A stretch of DNA of 64,000 nucleotides, taken from NCBI RefSeq assembly GCF_049532985.1, contig NZ_CP186693.1, positions 682,001 to 746,000 of the forward strand. The letters run 5' to 3'. This document shows positions 24,698 to 33,022 of the stretch, in pieces. Origin of the DNA: Promicromonospora sp049532985. Lineage in GTDB: Bacteria > Actinomycetota > Actinomycetes > Actinomycetales > Cellulomonadaceae. Each line of letters opens with the position of its first letter. Within the stretch, counting starts at the first letter, position 1. Both the position numbers and the translations under genes were made by a program. The notes beneath the pieces were generated by a model, which saw only the letters and a list, made by a program, of their open reading frames with translations, ran no database searches and was not told where the DNA came from.

Positions 24698-25594
24698 TTA
24701 CGCATCATCCAGCCGCTCGCTCCTCGACGCAGCCGTCCCGTGGGTGTCGAGCTCGGCGGCCAGCTCCATGCAGCGCAGACGAGCCGGGGAGACGTCGTAA
24801 GGGATCTTCCCGAAGGCTTCGAAGGCGCTCATGGTCTTCTGCCCACCGCTGGCATCCTCGTCCAGAGCGGGATCCCAGGACTCGAACAACGCCTCGTCAC
24901 GCTGAGCCAGGCCGGATTCCTCGATCACGGCGTGCAGTCTCGCTTCGAAGGCGTGTCGTTCGGCAGCAACCCTGGCTACACGGGGGTCGTCGACGGCGAC
25001 CGTGTCGTCGAGCGCCTCCTCGGCGGCATCCACCCGGTCGGACTCCTCGCGCAGGTCCCGGTGGGTGGCCAGGGCGATGAACCGGGAGGCCCGGACAGCC
25101 GCGCCGAGCGGGCCGAGGACCCGCTCGGTGACCAGCAGGTCGTCCAGGTCCGCCTGTCGCAGCGAGCCCTCGGGCAGGTCCTTCAGCCGGCTCGTGATGA
25201 CGTCGGAGAGCAGGCCCATCCGGCTGCCTTCGGTGCGCATGCGCTGCACGGCGGCCCGCTGGCGCCGCAGCTCTGCCTCCCGGGCGTCGATGGTCTGCTC
25301 CAGCCGGTCCAGGATCTCCACCACACCGTCGTCTGCCGAGGGCCCGGCAGGATCAGTGTCGGCGAAGGCGTCGCGGATGTCGTCCAGCGCGATCCCAGCG
25401 TCGGCCATCGTGCGGATCCACAGGAGCCGGATCATGTCGTCGTAGCCGTAACGACGGCGGTCGTCGCCGCCGCGCTCGGGCTCCGGGAGCAGGCCGATCT
25501 CGTGGTAGTGCCGGATCGCTCGCGGCGTGGTGCCGACGAAGGCCGCCGCGTCACCGATCTTGACCTGGCGCGGCGGGATGAAGGACGGATGCAT
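24698..25594 (-). CDS. MerR family regulator
   Basis: 298 residues. N-terminal MerR winged helix: QVKIGDAAAFVGTTPRAIRH then YHEIGLLPEPERGGDDRRRY, followed by the dimerisation coiled coil around residues 100-130. The C-terminal ~150 residues are a large helical effector domain of the type found in long actinobacterial MerR proteins that bind lipophilic compounds. The effector is unknown. Transcribed divergently from the HD-domain gene 158 bp away. Confidence 0.88.
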   Translation of the reverse strand: MHPSFIPPRQVKIGDAAAFVGTTPRAIRHYHEIGLLPEPERGGDDRRRYGYDDMIRLLWIRTMADAGIALDDIRDAFADTDPAGPSADDGVVEILDRLEQTIDAREAELRRQRAAVQRMRTEGSRMGLLSDVITSRLKDLPEGSLRQADLDDLLVTERVLGPLGAAVRASRFIALATHRDLREESDRVDAAEEALDDTVAVDDPRVARVAAERHAFEARLHAVIEESGLAQRDEALFESWDPALDEDASGGQKTMSAFEAFGKIPYDVSPARLRCMELAAELDTHGTAASRSERLDDA

Positions 25595-25752
25595 GAGCGG
25601 GCCTTCCTGGGAGGGACGTGAGACCAGCGGAACACATGCCGCTACGGGAGGTGCAACTCCAGGCAGCCCGGTACCCGATCGCCGGGTCAGGAGACCGGAC
25701 GGCGGTTAGCCTGCGTGCGTCGCAGGAGCTCGACGACCAGGAAGGCACCGGC

Positions 25753-26339
25753 ATGGCCGACGACGTCACCGACCCCGCAGCGGCGGGCGTCGCGAACTTC
25801 GCGCACGAGATGGGCGTGCTCAAACGGCTCCGCAGGTCCGGGTGGTGGCAGGTGGGCGTGCGCGACCCCGAGTCCGTGGCCGAGCACAGCCTGCGCGTCG
25901 CCCAGCTCGCCGCGCTGATCGCTTCCGAGGAGGGAGCCGACCCTGCCCGGGCGGCGTACCTGGGCCTGTGGCACGACTCCCAGGAGACCCGGATCACCGA
26001 CCTTCCCCACTCGTCCCGCGCCTACCTCGCACGGACCGGCGACAACGAGACCATCACCCGGGACCAGACGTCCCACCTGCCTGACGCGGCGGCGAAGACC
26101 GTGACCGACGCCGTGATCGAGTACGAGGCCCAGGAGACCCTGGAAGCCCGGTGCGCCAAGGACGCCGACAAGCTGGAGTGCCTGCTCCAGGCCCTGGAGT
26201 ACCGGGCGGCGGCCACCAGCACGTCCAGAAGTGGATCGACAGCTCCCGCGCCGGGATCAGGACGGCGTTCGCCGCCCGCGTGGCCGACGCGGCGCTGGCG
26301 GGAAGCACCATGGCGTGGCACGACCAGGCCGGGTCCTGA
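25753..26339 (+). pseudogene. HD-domain (YfbR-like) hydrolase, frameshifted
   Basis: HD-domain phosphohydrolase with the metal ligands visible: AEHSLRVAQLAALIASEEG (first His) and LWHDSQETRITDLP (HD pair), then KDADKLECLLQALEYR with the second Asp. Near 26205-26213 the frame shifts by one base. The next frame continues GHQHVQKWIDSSRAGI and ends DAALAGSTMAWHDQAGS, the normal family C terminus. Without correction the product would run on with a foreign tail. Either a genuine null allele or an assembly error in a G/C-rich run (GGGCGGCGGCC). Family members are 5'-nucleotidase-like. Confidence 0.8.
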
Positions 26340-26380
26340 GTTCGAGCAACACCGAGCATCCTGGTCCATACACTGCCCGC

Positions 26381-27004
26381 ATGCCCCACCCTTCCCAGAT
26401 CCAGGTACGAGAGCACGCCGCCCTGGTCGACGACCTCCGCACCCTCACCCCGGCCCAGTGGCGCTCGCGGTCGCTCTGCGGTGACTGGTCCGTCGAGGAC
26501 GTCGTCGCGCACCTGGGTGCCGCCTCCACGTCGACCTTCTGGGGTTGGCTGCGCAGCATGGCCGGCGCTCGTTTCGACGCGGACCTGCACAACCAGCGTC
26601 GCCTTGAGGAGTTCCGTGCGGACTCGGCCGAGCAGACGCTGGAGCGGTACGCCGCCGTCGGCCCGATCGCGCTGCCGCGCACGGAGAGCGTGGCGGGGCT
26701 GGGCGAGCTGCTCGTGCACGCCGAGGACATCCGCCGGCCGCTGGGCCTGGCACACCGGCCGGACGCCGAGGGGCTGCTCATGGTCGCCCGGTTCTTCGCG
26801 ACCAGGGACTTCGCCGTGAACAGCAGGTCACTGGTCAAGGGGCTCCGCCTGATCGCCACCGACGCGGACTTCCGGACGGGTGACGGCCCCACGGCGAGCG
26901 GTCCGCTGCTCTCCCTGGTGATGGCGATGGCAGGACGGCGCGAGGTGCTGGCCGACCTGGCCGGCGACGGGGTCCCCGTGCTGGAGGCACGACTGGCTGC
27001 GTGA
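26381..27004 (+). CDS. Mycothiol-dependent maleylpyruvate isomerase family protein
   Basis: 207 residues of the DinB/mycothiol-type four-helix fold: REHAALVDDLRTLTPAQWRS, LCGDWSVEDVVAHLGAAS with the family's metal-binding His, and LGELLVHAEDIRRPLGLAHR with the second His/Glu set. The TIGR03083-type core is followed by a C-terminal region RTGDGPTASGPLLSLVMAMA, the SCP2-like substrate segment. Family members use mycothiol as a thiol cofactor, consistent with an actinobacterial host. Actual substrate unknown. Ends 2 bp before the convergent HxlR gene. Confidence 0.85.
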   Translation: MPHPSQIQVREHAALVDDLRTLTPAQWRSRSLCGDWSVEDVVAHLGAASTSTFWGWLRSMAGARFDADLHNQRRLEEFRADSAEQTLERYAAVGPIALPRTESVAGLGELLVHAEDIRRPLGLAHRPDAEGLLMVARFFATRDFAVNSRSLVKGLRLIATDADFRTGDGPTASGPLLSLVMAMAGRREVLADLAGDGVPVLEARLAA

Positions 27005-27006
27005 CC

Positions 27007-27414
27007 CTAGCCGACCATGTCGGCGCAGCTCAGCGCCCCCTCCGGCGCGACCGCGCCGTCGGTGCGCCGCAGGTGGGCCTCGCCCCAGACCCGCACGCCC
27101 TCGACCACGGGCAGCACCGTGGTCCCGCACGGCGTGAGCCGGTAGATCACGGGCGCCGGGACGGGCCCCGTCACCACACGTTCGACGAGCCCGTCGGCCT
27201 CGAGCTCACGGAGCTGCTCGGCGAGCACCTTGGCCGTGATGGGTGCACCGCGGCGGCGGAGGCCGGCGAAGTGGGACTCGCCGTGGGCGAGCCAGTAGAT
27301 CAGGGTCAGCTTCCACTTGCCGCCGATCGCGGTGAACGCGGCGGCCATCGGGCAACCAGGGAGCGGATTGGGACGAGAGGGGTTACCCGCAGGTGCCTTC
27401 TTGTTCATGACCAT
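27007..27414 (-). CDS. HxlR-type winged-helix regulator
   Basis: 135 residues. HxlR signature: GGKWKLTLIYWLAHGESHFA, GLRRRGAPITAKVLAEQLRE and LEADGLVERVVTGPVPAPVI. A cysteine just before the DNA-binding domain (PLPGCPMAAAF) is in the place where redox- or quinone-sensing relatives have their reactive Cys. Divergent from a secreted DUF1579-like gene with starts 21 bp apart, so the regulator's operator must overlap both promoters or lie within coding sequence. Ligand unknown. Confidence 0.88.
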   Translation of the reverse strand: MVMNKKAPAGNPSRPNPLPGCPMAAAFTAIGGKWKLTLIYWLAHGESHFAGLRRRGAPITAKVLAEQLRELEADGLVERVVTGPVPAPVIYRLTPCGTTVLPVVEGVRVWGEAHLRRTDGAVAPEGALSCADMVG

Positions 27415-27435
27415 GCTCCGCTCAATAGTCGAACC

Positions 27436-28017
27436 ATGACGATTCCATACCGACGAATCCTGACTGTAGGCCTGTCCGCCGCCCTGTTGTTCGTGACGGC
27501 GGTATCGGGCGACGCCGCGCCGGCCTCCGTGTCATCGACGACCACCGACCCGCAGCGCGACTTCGACTGGGAGATCGGCACCTGGCGCTCGTCCGTGCGG
27601 GTGCTCGCCGACCCGCTCTCGGAGTCTCCGGACGAGTGGCTCCGGTTCTCCGGCACCAGCACCGTGCGCCCGCTCTCCGAGGGGCGGGCCAACGTGGTCG
27701 AGCTCGCGGTCTCGGGACCGGCCGGCAGCATCGACGCGCTCAACCTGAGGCTGTACGAACCGCAGGCGCAGCGGTGGAGCCTCACCTTCGTGAACATGCG
27801 CGACGGCCTGCTGACCCCGGCCGTCTACGGCGGCTTCCACGACGGCGTCGGCGAGTTCTACGGCGACGACCACCTCGGTGACCGCCCCATCAAGGTGCGC
27901 TTCCTCATCACCCGCGTGAGCCAGGACGAGGCGCGGTTCGAGCAGGCGTTCTCGGCCGACGGCGGCGCGACGTGGGAGACGAACTGGGTCGTGGTGGACC
28001 GCCGGGTCCGGCACTGA
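27436..28017 (+). CDS. Secreted DUF1579-like protein
   Basis: 193 residues. Residues 1-27 (RRILTVGLSAALLFVTAVSG then DAAPA) form a Sec-type signal peptide. The mature part has the beta-barrel pattern of DUF1579-like proteins: QRDFDWEIGTWRSSVRVL, FSGTSTVRPLSEGRANVVEL, WSLTFVNMRDGLLTPAVYGG and FEQAFSADGGATWETNW. Function unknown. The divergent HxlR regulator is the likely controller. A bidirectional terminator follows at 28032. Confidence 0.75.
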   Translation: MTIPYRRILTVGLSAALLFVTAVSGDAAPASVSSTTTDPQRDFDWEIGTWRSSVRVLADPLSESPDEWLRFSGTSTVRPLSEGRANVVELAVSGPAGSIDALNLRLYEPQAQRWSLTFVNMRDGLLTPAVYGGFHDGVGEFYGDDHLGDRPIKVRFLITRVSQDEARFEQAFSADGGATWETNWVVVDRRVRH

Positions 28018-28031
28018 GGTTGCACCCGCTG

Positions 28032-28068
28032 CGCCCGTCTCGGCCGTGGAGTGCGACCGAGACGGGCG
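28032..28068. terminator. Bidirectional hairpin terminator
   Basis: Arms 28032-28045 and 28055-28068 (CGCCCGTCTCGG with one mismatched pair near the loop). It sits between convergent genes ending at 28017 and 28074 and so can serve both. Confidence 0.7.
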
Positions 28069-28073
28069 TCGGC

Positions 28074-28889
28074 CTAGCTGAAGGCGCCGACGTGACGCGC
28101 GACCCAGTCGTCGAACGTCCGCGGGCTGCGGCCCAGGGCCAGCGCCGTGTCGGGAGAGGGCGTCCGCTCGTCCTCGGTCGGCGTACCGAGCGCGTCCAGG
28201 GTCCTGTCGACGACTGCCGGGGGCCAGAACTGGGACAGCTCGGCGAAGGCTTCCTCGCGGGTCTGCTCCACGAACCGGACGTCCTCGCCGAGTGCCGCCG
28301 CGATGGCGGCCGTCTGGGCGCGCGGGGTGAGGGCCTCGGGACCGTTGAGCGTGTAGTGCCGGCCCAGGTGAGCGTCCTCCAGCAGGGCCGCCGCGGCGGC
28401 CGCGGCGATGTCGGCGGGGTCGATCGGCGGGAGCGGGACGTCGCCGAACGGGGCGCGGACCGTCCGTGCCGAACGGACCGACTCCGCCCACAGCAGCGCG
28501 TTGGACGCGAAGCCGCCCGGACGCAGGACGGTCCACTCGGGCGCCTCGGTGGTCACGGTCCGCTCCAGGCCGGCCAGGAACGGGTCGTCGCCCCGCGACG
28601 TGGCGCGCTGGGAGGAGAGCAGCACGATCCGCCCGACCCCGGCGGATCGAGCGGTCCGGACGAGCTCGGCCACCGGCAGGGTCGGGTCGGGAGCCATCAG
28701 GAACATCCGGTCGGCGCCCTGGAGGGCGGACGCGAGGCCGGCCGGGTCGGCGAGGTCGCCGGGTGCGTGCCGGGCGCCGTCCGGCAGGGTGGTCGGACGG
28801 CGTGACACGGCGGTCACCTCCTGTCCTGCGGCGACGAGTGACTCGATGAGCGGGCGACCGATGTTGCCCGTCCCGGTGACGACGATCAT
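28074..28889 (-). CDS. NmrA-like NAD(P)-binding oxidoreductase
   Basis: 271 residues. Rossmann start MIVVTGTGNIGRPLIESLVA (TGxxGxxG) with R30/R31 in SRRP favouring NADP(H). Atypical short-chain dehydrogenase of the NmrA/azoreductase YtfG-QorB type: LSSQRATSRGDDPFL, WTVLRPGGFASNALLWAESV and DPADIAAAAAAALLE, with no YxxxK catalytic pair visible. Divergent from an HxlR regulator, the same arrangement as qorB/qorR and ytfG-type pairs, so a quinone or disulfide stress response is a fair inference. Confidence 0.85.
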   Translation of the reverse strand: MIVVTGTGNIGRPLIESLVAAGQEVTAVSRRPTTLPDGARHAPGDLADPAGLASALQGADRMFLMAPDPTLPVAELVRTARSAGVGRIVLLSSQRATSRGDDPFLAGLERTVTTEAPEWTVLRPGGFASNALLWAESVRSARTVRAPFGDVPLPPIDPADIAAAAAAALLEDAHLGRHYTLNGPEALTPRAQTAAIAAALGEDVRFVEQTREEAFAELSQFWPPAVVDRTLDALGTPTEDERTPSPDTALALGRSPRTFDDWVARHVGAFS

Positions 28890-28932
28890 GACTGTCCTTT
28901 CGACGTGGGTACCGGGCGACGCTAAGCAGCAG

Positions 28933-28966
28933 GCTTACCGAAAGAAAGGGCATACCTCGGGGTAAG
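28933..28966. promoter_or_regulatory. Divergent promoter with CTTACC/GGTAAG repeat
   Basis: CTTACC at 28933-28938 and GGTAAG at 28961-28966 form an inverted repeat spaced by 22 bp, inside the 85-bp gap between the NmrA gene and the HxlR gene. A plausible HxlR dimer site. No proof. Confidence 0.35.
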
Positions 28967-28974
28967 GTCCACAC

Positions 28975-29391
28975 GTGGAGAACGGAAAGACGGCGGCGTC
29001 CGCGGAGCCCGAGGGCCTGCGTGACGTGTTTCACACGGACTGCGCGGCCCGGCAGGTGCTCGATCACGTCACCAGCCGCTGGGGCGTGTGGGTGCTGATC
29101 AGGCTGGGGGAGCGGCCGCTACGGTTCTACGAGCTGCGCGACCGCATCGAGGGCATCAGCGAGAAGATGCTGTCGCAGACCCTGCGGAACCTCGTCCAGG
29201 ACGACCTGGTCTGGCGCACGGTCGAGCCGACCGCCCCGCCGACCGTCACCTACGGGCTGACGCCATCCGGCACCGGTCTCGGCGAGCGCCTCGCCGCGCT
29301 GCTCGACTGGATCGAGTCCACGTTCGACGAGTCCGGCGAGCCCGCCGACCCGTCGTCGGTGGCGGACGCCGTATCCGCCGTCGGCGCCTGA
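28975..29391 (+). CDS. HxlR-type regulator (QorR-like)
   Basis: 138 residues. The segment FHTDCAARQVLDHVTSRWGV contains the conserved cysteine at the start of helix 1 typical of redox-sensing QorR/YtcD regulators. It is followed by the winged helix: PLRFYELRDRIEGISEKMLS, QTLRNLVQDDLVWRTVEP and TVTYGLTPSGTGLGERL. GTG start. Divergent from the NmrA reductase gene, which is its likely target. Thiol oxidation of the single N-terminal Cys would be the expected signal by analogy. Confidence 0.9.
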   Translation: MENGKTAASAEPEGLRDVFHTDCAARQVLDHVTSRWGVWVLIRLGERPLRFYELRDRIEGISEKMLSQTLRNLVQDDLVWRTVEPTAPPTVTYGLTPSGTGLGERLAALLDWIESTFDESGEPADPSSVADAVSAVGA

Positions 29392-29404
29392 CCGTACCGT
29401 CTCG

Positions 29405-30004
29405 TCACGCGCCTCCGACACCGTCGCGCCGGAGCGCCCGGAGATACCGGCGTCGATAGACCCGCTGCGCGACCAGGATCAACGGGGAGAGCGCACGCCA
29501 CCGGCCGCGCCCGGCACGGGTCAGGGAACGGAGCGTCAGGCGCACGGTCCCGGCGTCGTCCCGGTGCACGACGAACGCCTCCTCACCGGAGACCGGATGG
29601 CCCTGCAGGGTGCCGTAGGCGAGCGCGGCGCGATGATCGGTCGCCACCGTGGCGACCACCTCGACCGGCTCGCGCACGCGGAGGGGCCCGATCCGCGCCA
29701 CGAGCCAGTAGCGCTCACCCTGCCGGACACCGCGCCCCGCCCCGGGCGACGGCTCGACGGCGAACCCGCTGCGGGTCTTGACGCCCCAGGCGAGGACCGC
29801 CGCCGAGACCTCGTCCCAGAGGTCTGCGCCGGAGCCAAGGGTGACGGTGCGCTCGTACGCCCGCCATCCGTCGGGCGGCGACCACGCCTCCGACGCCGGG
29901 GTCGTCCGGCCCACGGCGTCGTAGCTGAGGGCACGCCTGTCGAGCTGGTTCCCGCCGGCAGCCGCCGGTGCGCCGTCCTTCGCTGTGCTGCCCACGCCGC
30001 ACAT
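29405..30004 (-). CDS. DUF1990 family protein
   Basis: 199 residues from the ATG used (a GTG nine bases later is equally possible). DUF1990 text: RALSYDAVGRTTP at the N terminus, WGVKTRSGFAVEP, RYWLVARIGPLRVREPVEVV, AYGTLQGHPVSGEEAFVVHR and the basic C terminus ILVAQRVYRRRYLRALRR. START-like fold predicted. Function unknown. Convergent with the HxlR gene 13 bp away. Confidence 0.85.
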   Translation of the reverse strand: MCGVGSTAKDGAPAAAGGNQLDRRALSYDAVGRTTPASEAWSPPDGWRAYERTVTLGSGADLWDEVSAAVLAWGVKTRSGFAVEPSPGAGRGVRQGERYWLVARIGPLRVREPVEVVATVATDHRAALAYGTLQGHPVSGEEAFVVHRDDAGTVRLTLRSLTRAGRGRWRALSPLILVAQRVYRRRYLRALRRDGVGGA

Positions 30005-30238
30005 CCTGCCGCACACATGCCCGCGGGAGTCTCGCCGCGGGTCCCGGACTGTCGTCGTGACGCGGCACGATGACGACATGACCCGTCCCCGGAGAACCGG
30101 CGGCCCTTACCCGGATCGGCTACGACGACGCACTGCCGGTGGTCACGATGCGTGCGTTCCTCGGAGATCCGGCACGGTTCGTGCACCGTCTCCGGAGCAA
30201 CTGACCCACGGGCCGGTCGCTCGTCCCACAATGGACCG

Positions 30239-30643
30239 ATGATCTCCACCGACCTTGCCGTCCGGCTCCGCGACGCAGGCCTGGTCTGGACCCCGGCCGA
30301 CGGTGACCAGTTCCAGGTCCAGGCGCCCGACCTCGCCGGAGACGTCTTCACCGTCAGCACCATGACCATCGAGGCGCACGAGTACCCCACGGGCACCATC
30401 CTGGGCTTCAACGGCACCACCGAGTGGGCGCTGGACGCCGTGGCGATCGAGGACGCGCTGTGGCTGCCCCGCGAGGACCAGCTCCGCGGCCTCCTGCGCT
30501 CGACGTTCCGGGCGCTGCGGCGTCAGGGCGACGGTTACGAGGTGGAGGTCGAGCTGCTCGGGCAGACCCGCGTGTTCGCGGACCCGGATCCCGCGCATGC
30601 CTACGGTGAGGCGCTGCTGGCGCTCATGGACCTCAGCCGCTGA
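30239..30643 (+). CDS. Conserved hypothetical protein
   Basis: 134 residues. Segments MISTDLAVRLRDAGLVWTPA, FNGTTEWALDAV and ALWLPREDQLRGLLRSTF are conserved in a small actinobacterial family sometimes mislabelled as CpaE. No catalytic motif. The C-terminal half (YEVEVELLGQTRVFADPDP) looks like a beta hairpin and helix. ATG start on the reading frame's first Met. Followed 100 bp on by the PHP phosphatase gene. Confidence 0.75.
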   Translation: MISTDLAVRLRDAGLVWTPADGDQFQVQAPDLAGDVFTVSTMTIEAHEYPTGTILGFNGTTEWALDAVAIEDALWLPREDQLRGLLRSTFRALRRQGDGYEVEVELLGQTRVFADPDPAHAYGEALLALMDLSR

Positions 30644-30743
30644 ACCGGACGGAGGGCTCAACGCCCGCCTTCGTCGCCACCATGCAGGATGGACCGATGA
30701 CGTGCACCGACCCGCAACGCGCCGCACCCGGCGGCGGTACGCC

Positions 30744-31598
30744 ATGACCCTGCCCGCCGACAGCCACGTGCACAGCGAGTGGTCCTGGGACACCGGCGGC
30801 CCGCGCTCCCACGCCGTCGGGCGCATGCGCGCCACGTGCGCCCGAGCGGTGCGGATCGGGCTGCCGGCCCTGTTCTTCACCGAGCACCTGGACATTCCGC
30901 GGAGCTGGCGTGCCGAGCCCGACGACCTGATGCCGCACCAGCGTCACCTCGTCGACGACGCCGGCCTGGTCGACATCGAGCCGCTCGACACGGCCGGCTA
31001 CCTCGACGCCGTCGACCGGATGCGGCACGAGTTCCCCGGGCTGCGCATCGGGACGGGCGTCGAGTTCGGGCAGCCGCACCTGAACGACGCCCAGGCGGCC
31101 CGGATCATCGACCTGGACCTGGTCGACCGGGTGCTCGGGTCGCTGCACACCCTCGACCTCGGCGGCGGTCACGCCGAACCGAGCCGGCTCTTCCAGGAGC
31201 ACGACCCGGCCGTCGTCATGCACCGGTACCTGGAGGAGGTGCCCGTCATGGTGCGGGGCTCGGACACGTTCGAGGTCTTCACCCACATCGACTACGCGGT
31301 CCGGTCCTGGCCCGCCGAGGCGCACGGGCCGTTCGACCCGCGGGCCTTCGAGGAGCCCTTCCGGGTGGCGATGCGGTCGATCGCCGCCGGCGGCCGCGCC
31401 CTGGAGATGAACACCCGGCGGCTCTGGCCGTGGATCCCGCAGTGGTGGGCCGAGGAGGGCGGCCGGACCGTCAGCATCGGCAGCGACGCGCACACTCCCG
31501 ACGCGCCCGCGGCGAACTTCCCCGAGGCCGCCGCGATGCTGGAGCACCTCGGATTCCGGCCGGGCCGCGCTCCCGAGGACCTGTGGGTGCGGGTCTGA
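30744..31598 (+). CDS. PHP-domain phosphoesterase (histidinol-phosphatase-like)
   Basis: 284 residues. Metal-binding PHP motifs in order: SHVHSEWSWD (HxH), FTEHLDIP, GVEFGQPH, DRVLGSLHTLD, FEVFTHIDY and SIGSDAHTPD. These are the residues that hold the trinuclear metal centre. The family removes phosphate from histidinol phosphate or other small phosphoesters. The his operon is not nearby, so the substrate is open. The ATG was chosen at the start of the PHP domain. The frame extends further upstream with no family similarity. Confidence 0.87.
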   Translation: MTLPADSHVHSEWSWDTGGPRSHAVGRMRATCARAVRIGLPALFFTEHLDIPRSWRAEPDDLMPHQRHLVDDAGLVDIEPLDTAGYLDAVDRMRHEFPGLRIGTGVEFGQPHLNDAQAARIIDLDLVDRVLGSLHTLDLGGGHAEPSRLFQEHDPAVVMHRYLEEVPVMVRGSDTFEVFTHIDYAVRSWPAEAHGPFDPRAFEEPFRVAMRSIAAGGRALEMNTRRLWPWIPQWWAEEGGRTVSIGSDAHTPDAPAANFPEAAAMLEHLGFRPGRAPEDLWVRV

Positions 31599-31679
31599 CC
31601 CGCCTGCGTGCCTGGGTGCGGCACTCCCAGGAGAGCCGCTGCCTCGTGCGGAGGCGTCCGCCACGGCAGTGTGGACGAC

Positions 31680-32318
31680 ATGTCCGCACCCGCAGAGCCT
31701 CAACCACGCATCGTCGTCACGGGCGCCCTCGTCCACGGCACGCCCACCCGGACGGTCCAGGAGGACCTGGCCACCGACGGCCCGCTGATCGCCGCGTCCG
31801 CGGACGGGGCCGCCGAACCCCTGGTGATCGACGGCCGCGGGGCCTCCGTCGTGCCGCTCCTCGTCGAGAGCGTCTTCGCCGCGCCCCGCCCGCCCGCCCC
31901 GGACGCCTTCGACCTCGGCCCGGGGCGGCTGGCCACGTTCGCGGTGGTCGACGGCACGGTCGCCCCGCACCGGATCACCCGCATGCTCGTCGTCGACCCC
32001 CGCGCCCTGCGCGCCGTCGTCGTCGACGGACGGGTCGTGGTGCGTGACGGCGTGGCCACCCGACGCCGCGGCACCGGCCACGCGCCGGACGACGCACGGC
32101 TCGGCGCGTGGACCGACCCGCGGCGCGACATGACCCAGTACCTGACGGCGGACGGCCGGTACAGCGAGACGCGGGGCACGACCCGTGACGCCTACACCGG
32201 GAGCTTCTGGCTCGACGGCGACCGGATCACCTACCTCGACGACACCGGCTTCTGGGCCTTCGGCCAGTACCACGAGGGTGTGCTGCACCACGCCGGATTC
32301 GTCCTGCACAGGGCCTGA
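31680..32318 (+). CDS. Atu4866-domain protein
   Basis: 212 residues. The C-terminal ~75 residues are an Atu4866 domain: LTADGRYSETRGTTRDAYTG, SFWLDGDRITYLDDTGFWAF and HEGVLHHAGFVLHRA. The N-terminal part (VVTGALVHGTPTRTVQEDL and LVVDPRALRAVVVDGRVVV) resembles the tail of an amidohydrolase, as if an amidohydrolase C-terminal piece had been fused to the domain. Function unknown. GTG at 31671, in frame, is an alternative start. Confidence 0.72.
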   Translation: MSAPAEPQPRIVVTGALVHGTPTRTVQEDLATDGPLIAASADGAAEPLVIDGRGASVVPLLVESVFAAPRPPAPDAFDLGPGRLATFAVVDGTVAPHRITRMLVVDPRALRAVVVDGRVVVRDGVATRRRGTGHAPDDARLGAWTDPRRDMTQYLTADGRYSETRGTTRDAYTGSFWLDGDRITYLDDTGFWAFGQYHEGVLHHAGFVLHRA

Positions 32319-32359
32319 GGGCGGCGCGGCCCGGCCGACCGCCGGCACGGCTCAGCGTG

Positions 32360-32935
32360 TCAGCCGTGCAGCGTGGGCCGGTAGACCAGCTCCTGGACGT
32401 GACCGTCGAGCGTCCGCTGCTCGAGCAGCTCCAGGTCGAAGTCCGCGGCACCGCGGAAGATCGGGTCGTCCCCGGTCCGCCCGGTGACCACGGGAAAGAG
32501 GGTCACCTGGAGCCGGTCCACGAGGCCCGCCGCCATCAGCGCCCGGTTCAGCGAGAGGCTGCCGTGCGAACGCAGTGGCACGTCGGACTCCTCCTTGAGC
32601 CGGGCCACGACGTCGACGGCGTCGCCGCGGGCCACCGTCGCGCGTCGGTCGAGCGGGTCCTCCAGCGTGCTCGACACGACCGTGGCCGGCAGGTCGAGCA
32701 TCCGGGTGACCCAGGGGTCGCCGACCTCGGGCTGGTCGGCGATGGCGGCCACCATCTCCCCGAACATCCGGTAGGTGGTGGCCCCGAACACCATGCGCTG
32801 CTCCGGCTCGTACAGCGCGAGGCGGTGGCCGAGCAGCTCGGGCCCCTGCTTGCCCCAGTACCCGGTCCAGTCACCCCCGGCGCTGCCGAAACCGTCCAGG
32901 CTGGAAAACACGTCGAACGTGTAGGTGGCGGTCAT
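32360..32935 (-). CDS. Dihydrofolate reductase family protein
   Basis: 191 residues, RibD C-terminal/DHFR-like fold: TYTFDVFSSLDGFGSAGGDW at the N terminus, QRMVFGATTYRMFGEMVAA, LDLPATVVSSTL, and SLSLNRALMAAGLVDRLQVT then LFPVVTGRTGDDPIF. These YyaP/YwjB-like proteins are NADPH-binding reductases of unknown substrate, not housekeeping FolA. ATG with GGAG upstream. Confidence 0.88.
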   Translation of the reverse strand: MTATYTFDVFSSLDGFGSAGGDWTGYWGKQGPELLGHRLALYEPEQRMVFGATTYRMFGEMVAAIADQPEVGDPWVTRMLDLPATVVSSTLEDPLDRRATVARGDAVDVVARLKEESDVPLRSHGSLSLNRALMAAGLVDRLQVTLFPVVTGRTGDDPIFRGAADFDLELLEQRTLDGHVQELVYRPTLHG

Positions 32936-33022
32936 GATTCCCTCTCCGAGCACGATGGAGTGCGGTCGAAGAGAGAGACCGGGGCGCCGTCCGGAACTGA
33001 TCGGCGAACGGCGCCCGCCGGC

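Noticed and set aside
30080..30204. Short plus-strand frame reading LPVVTMRAFLGDPARFVHRL
   Set aside because: Looks protein-like but has no start codon after the upstream stop and I could not match it to a family. At most a fragment.
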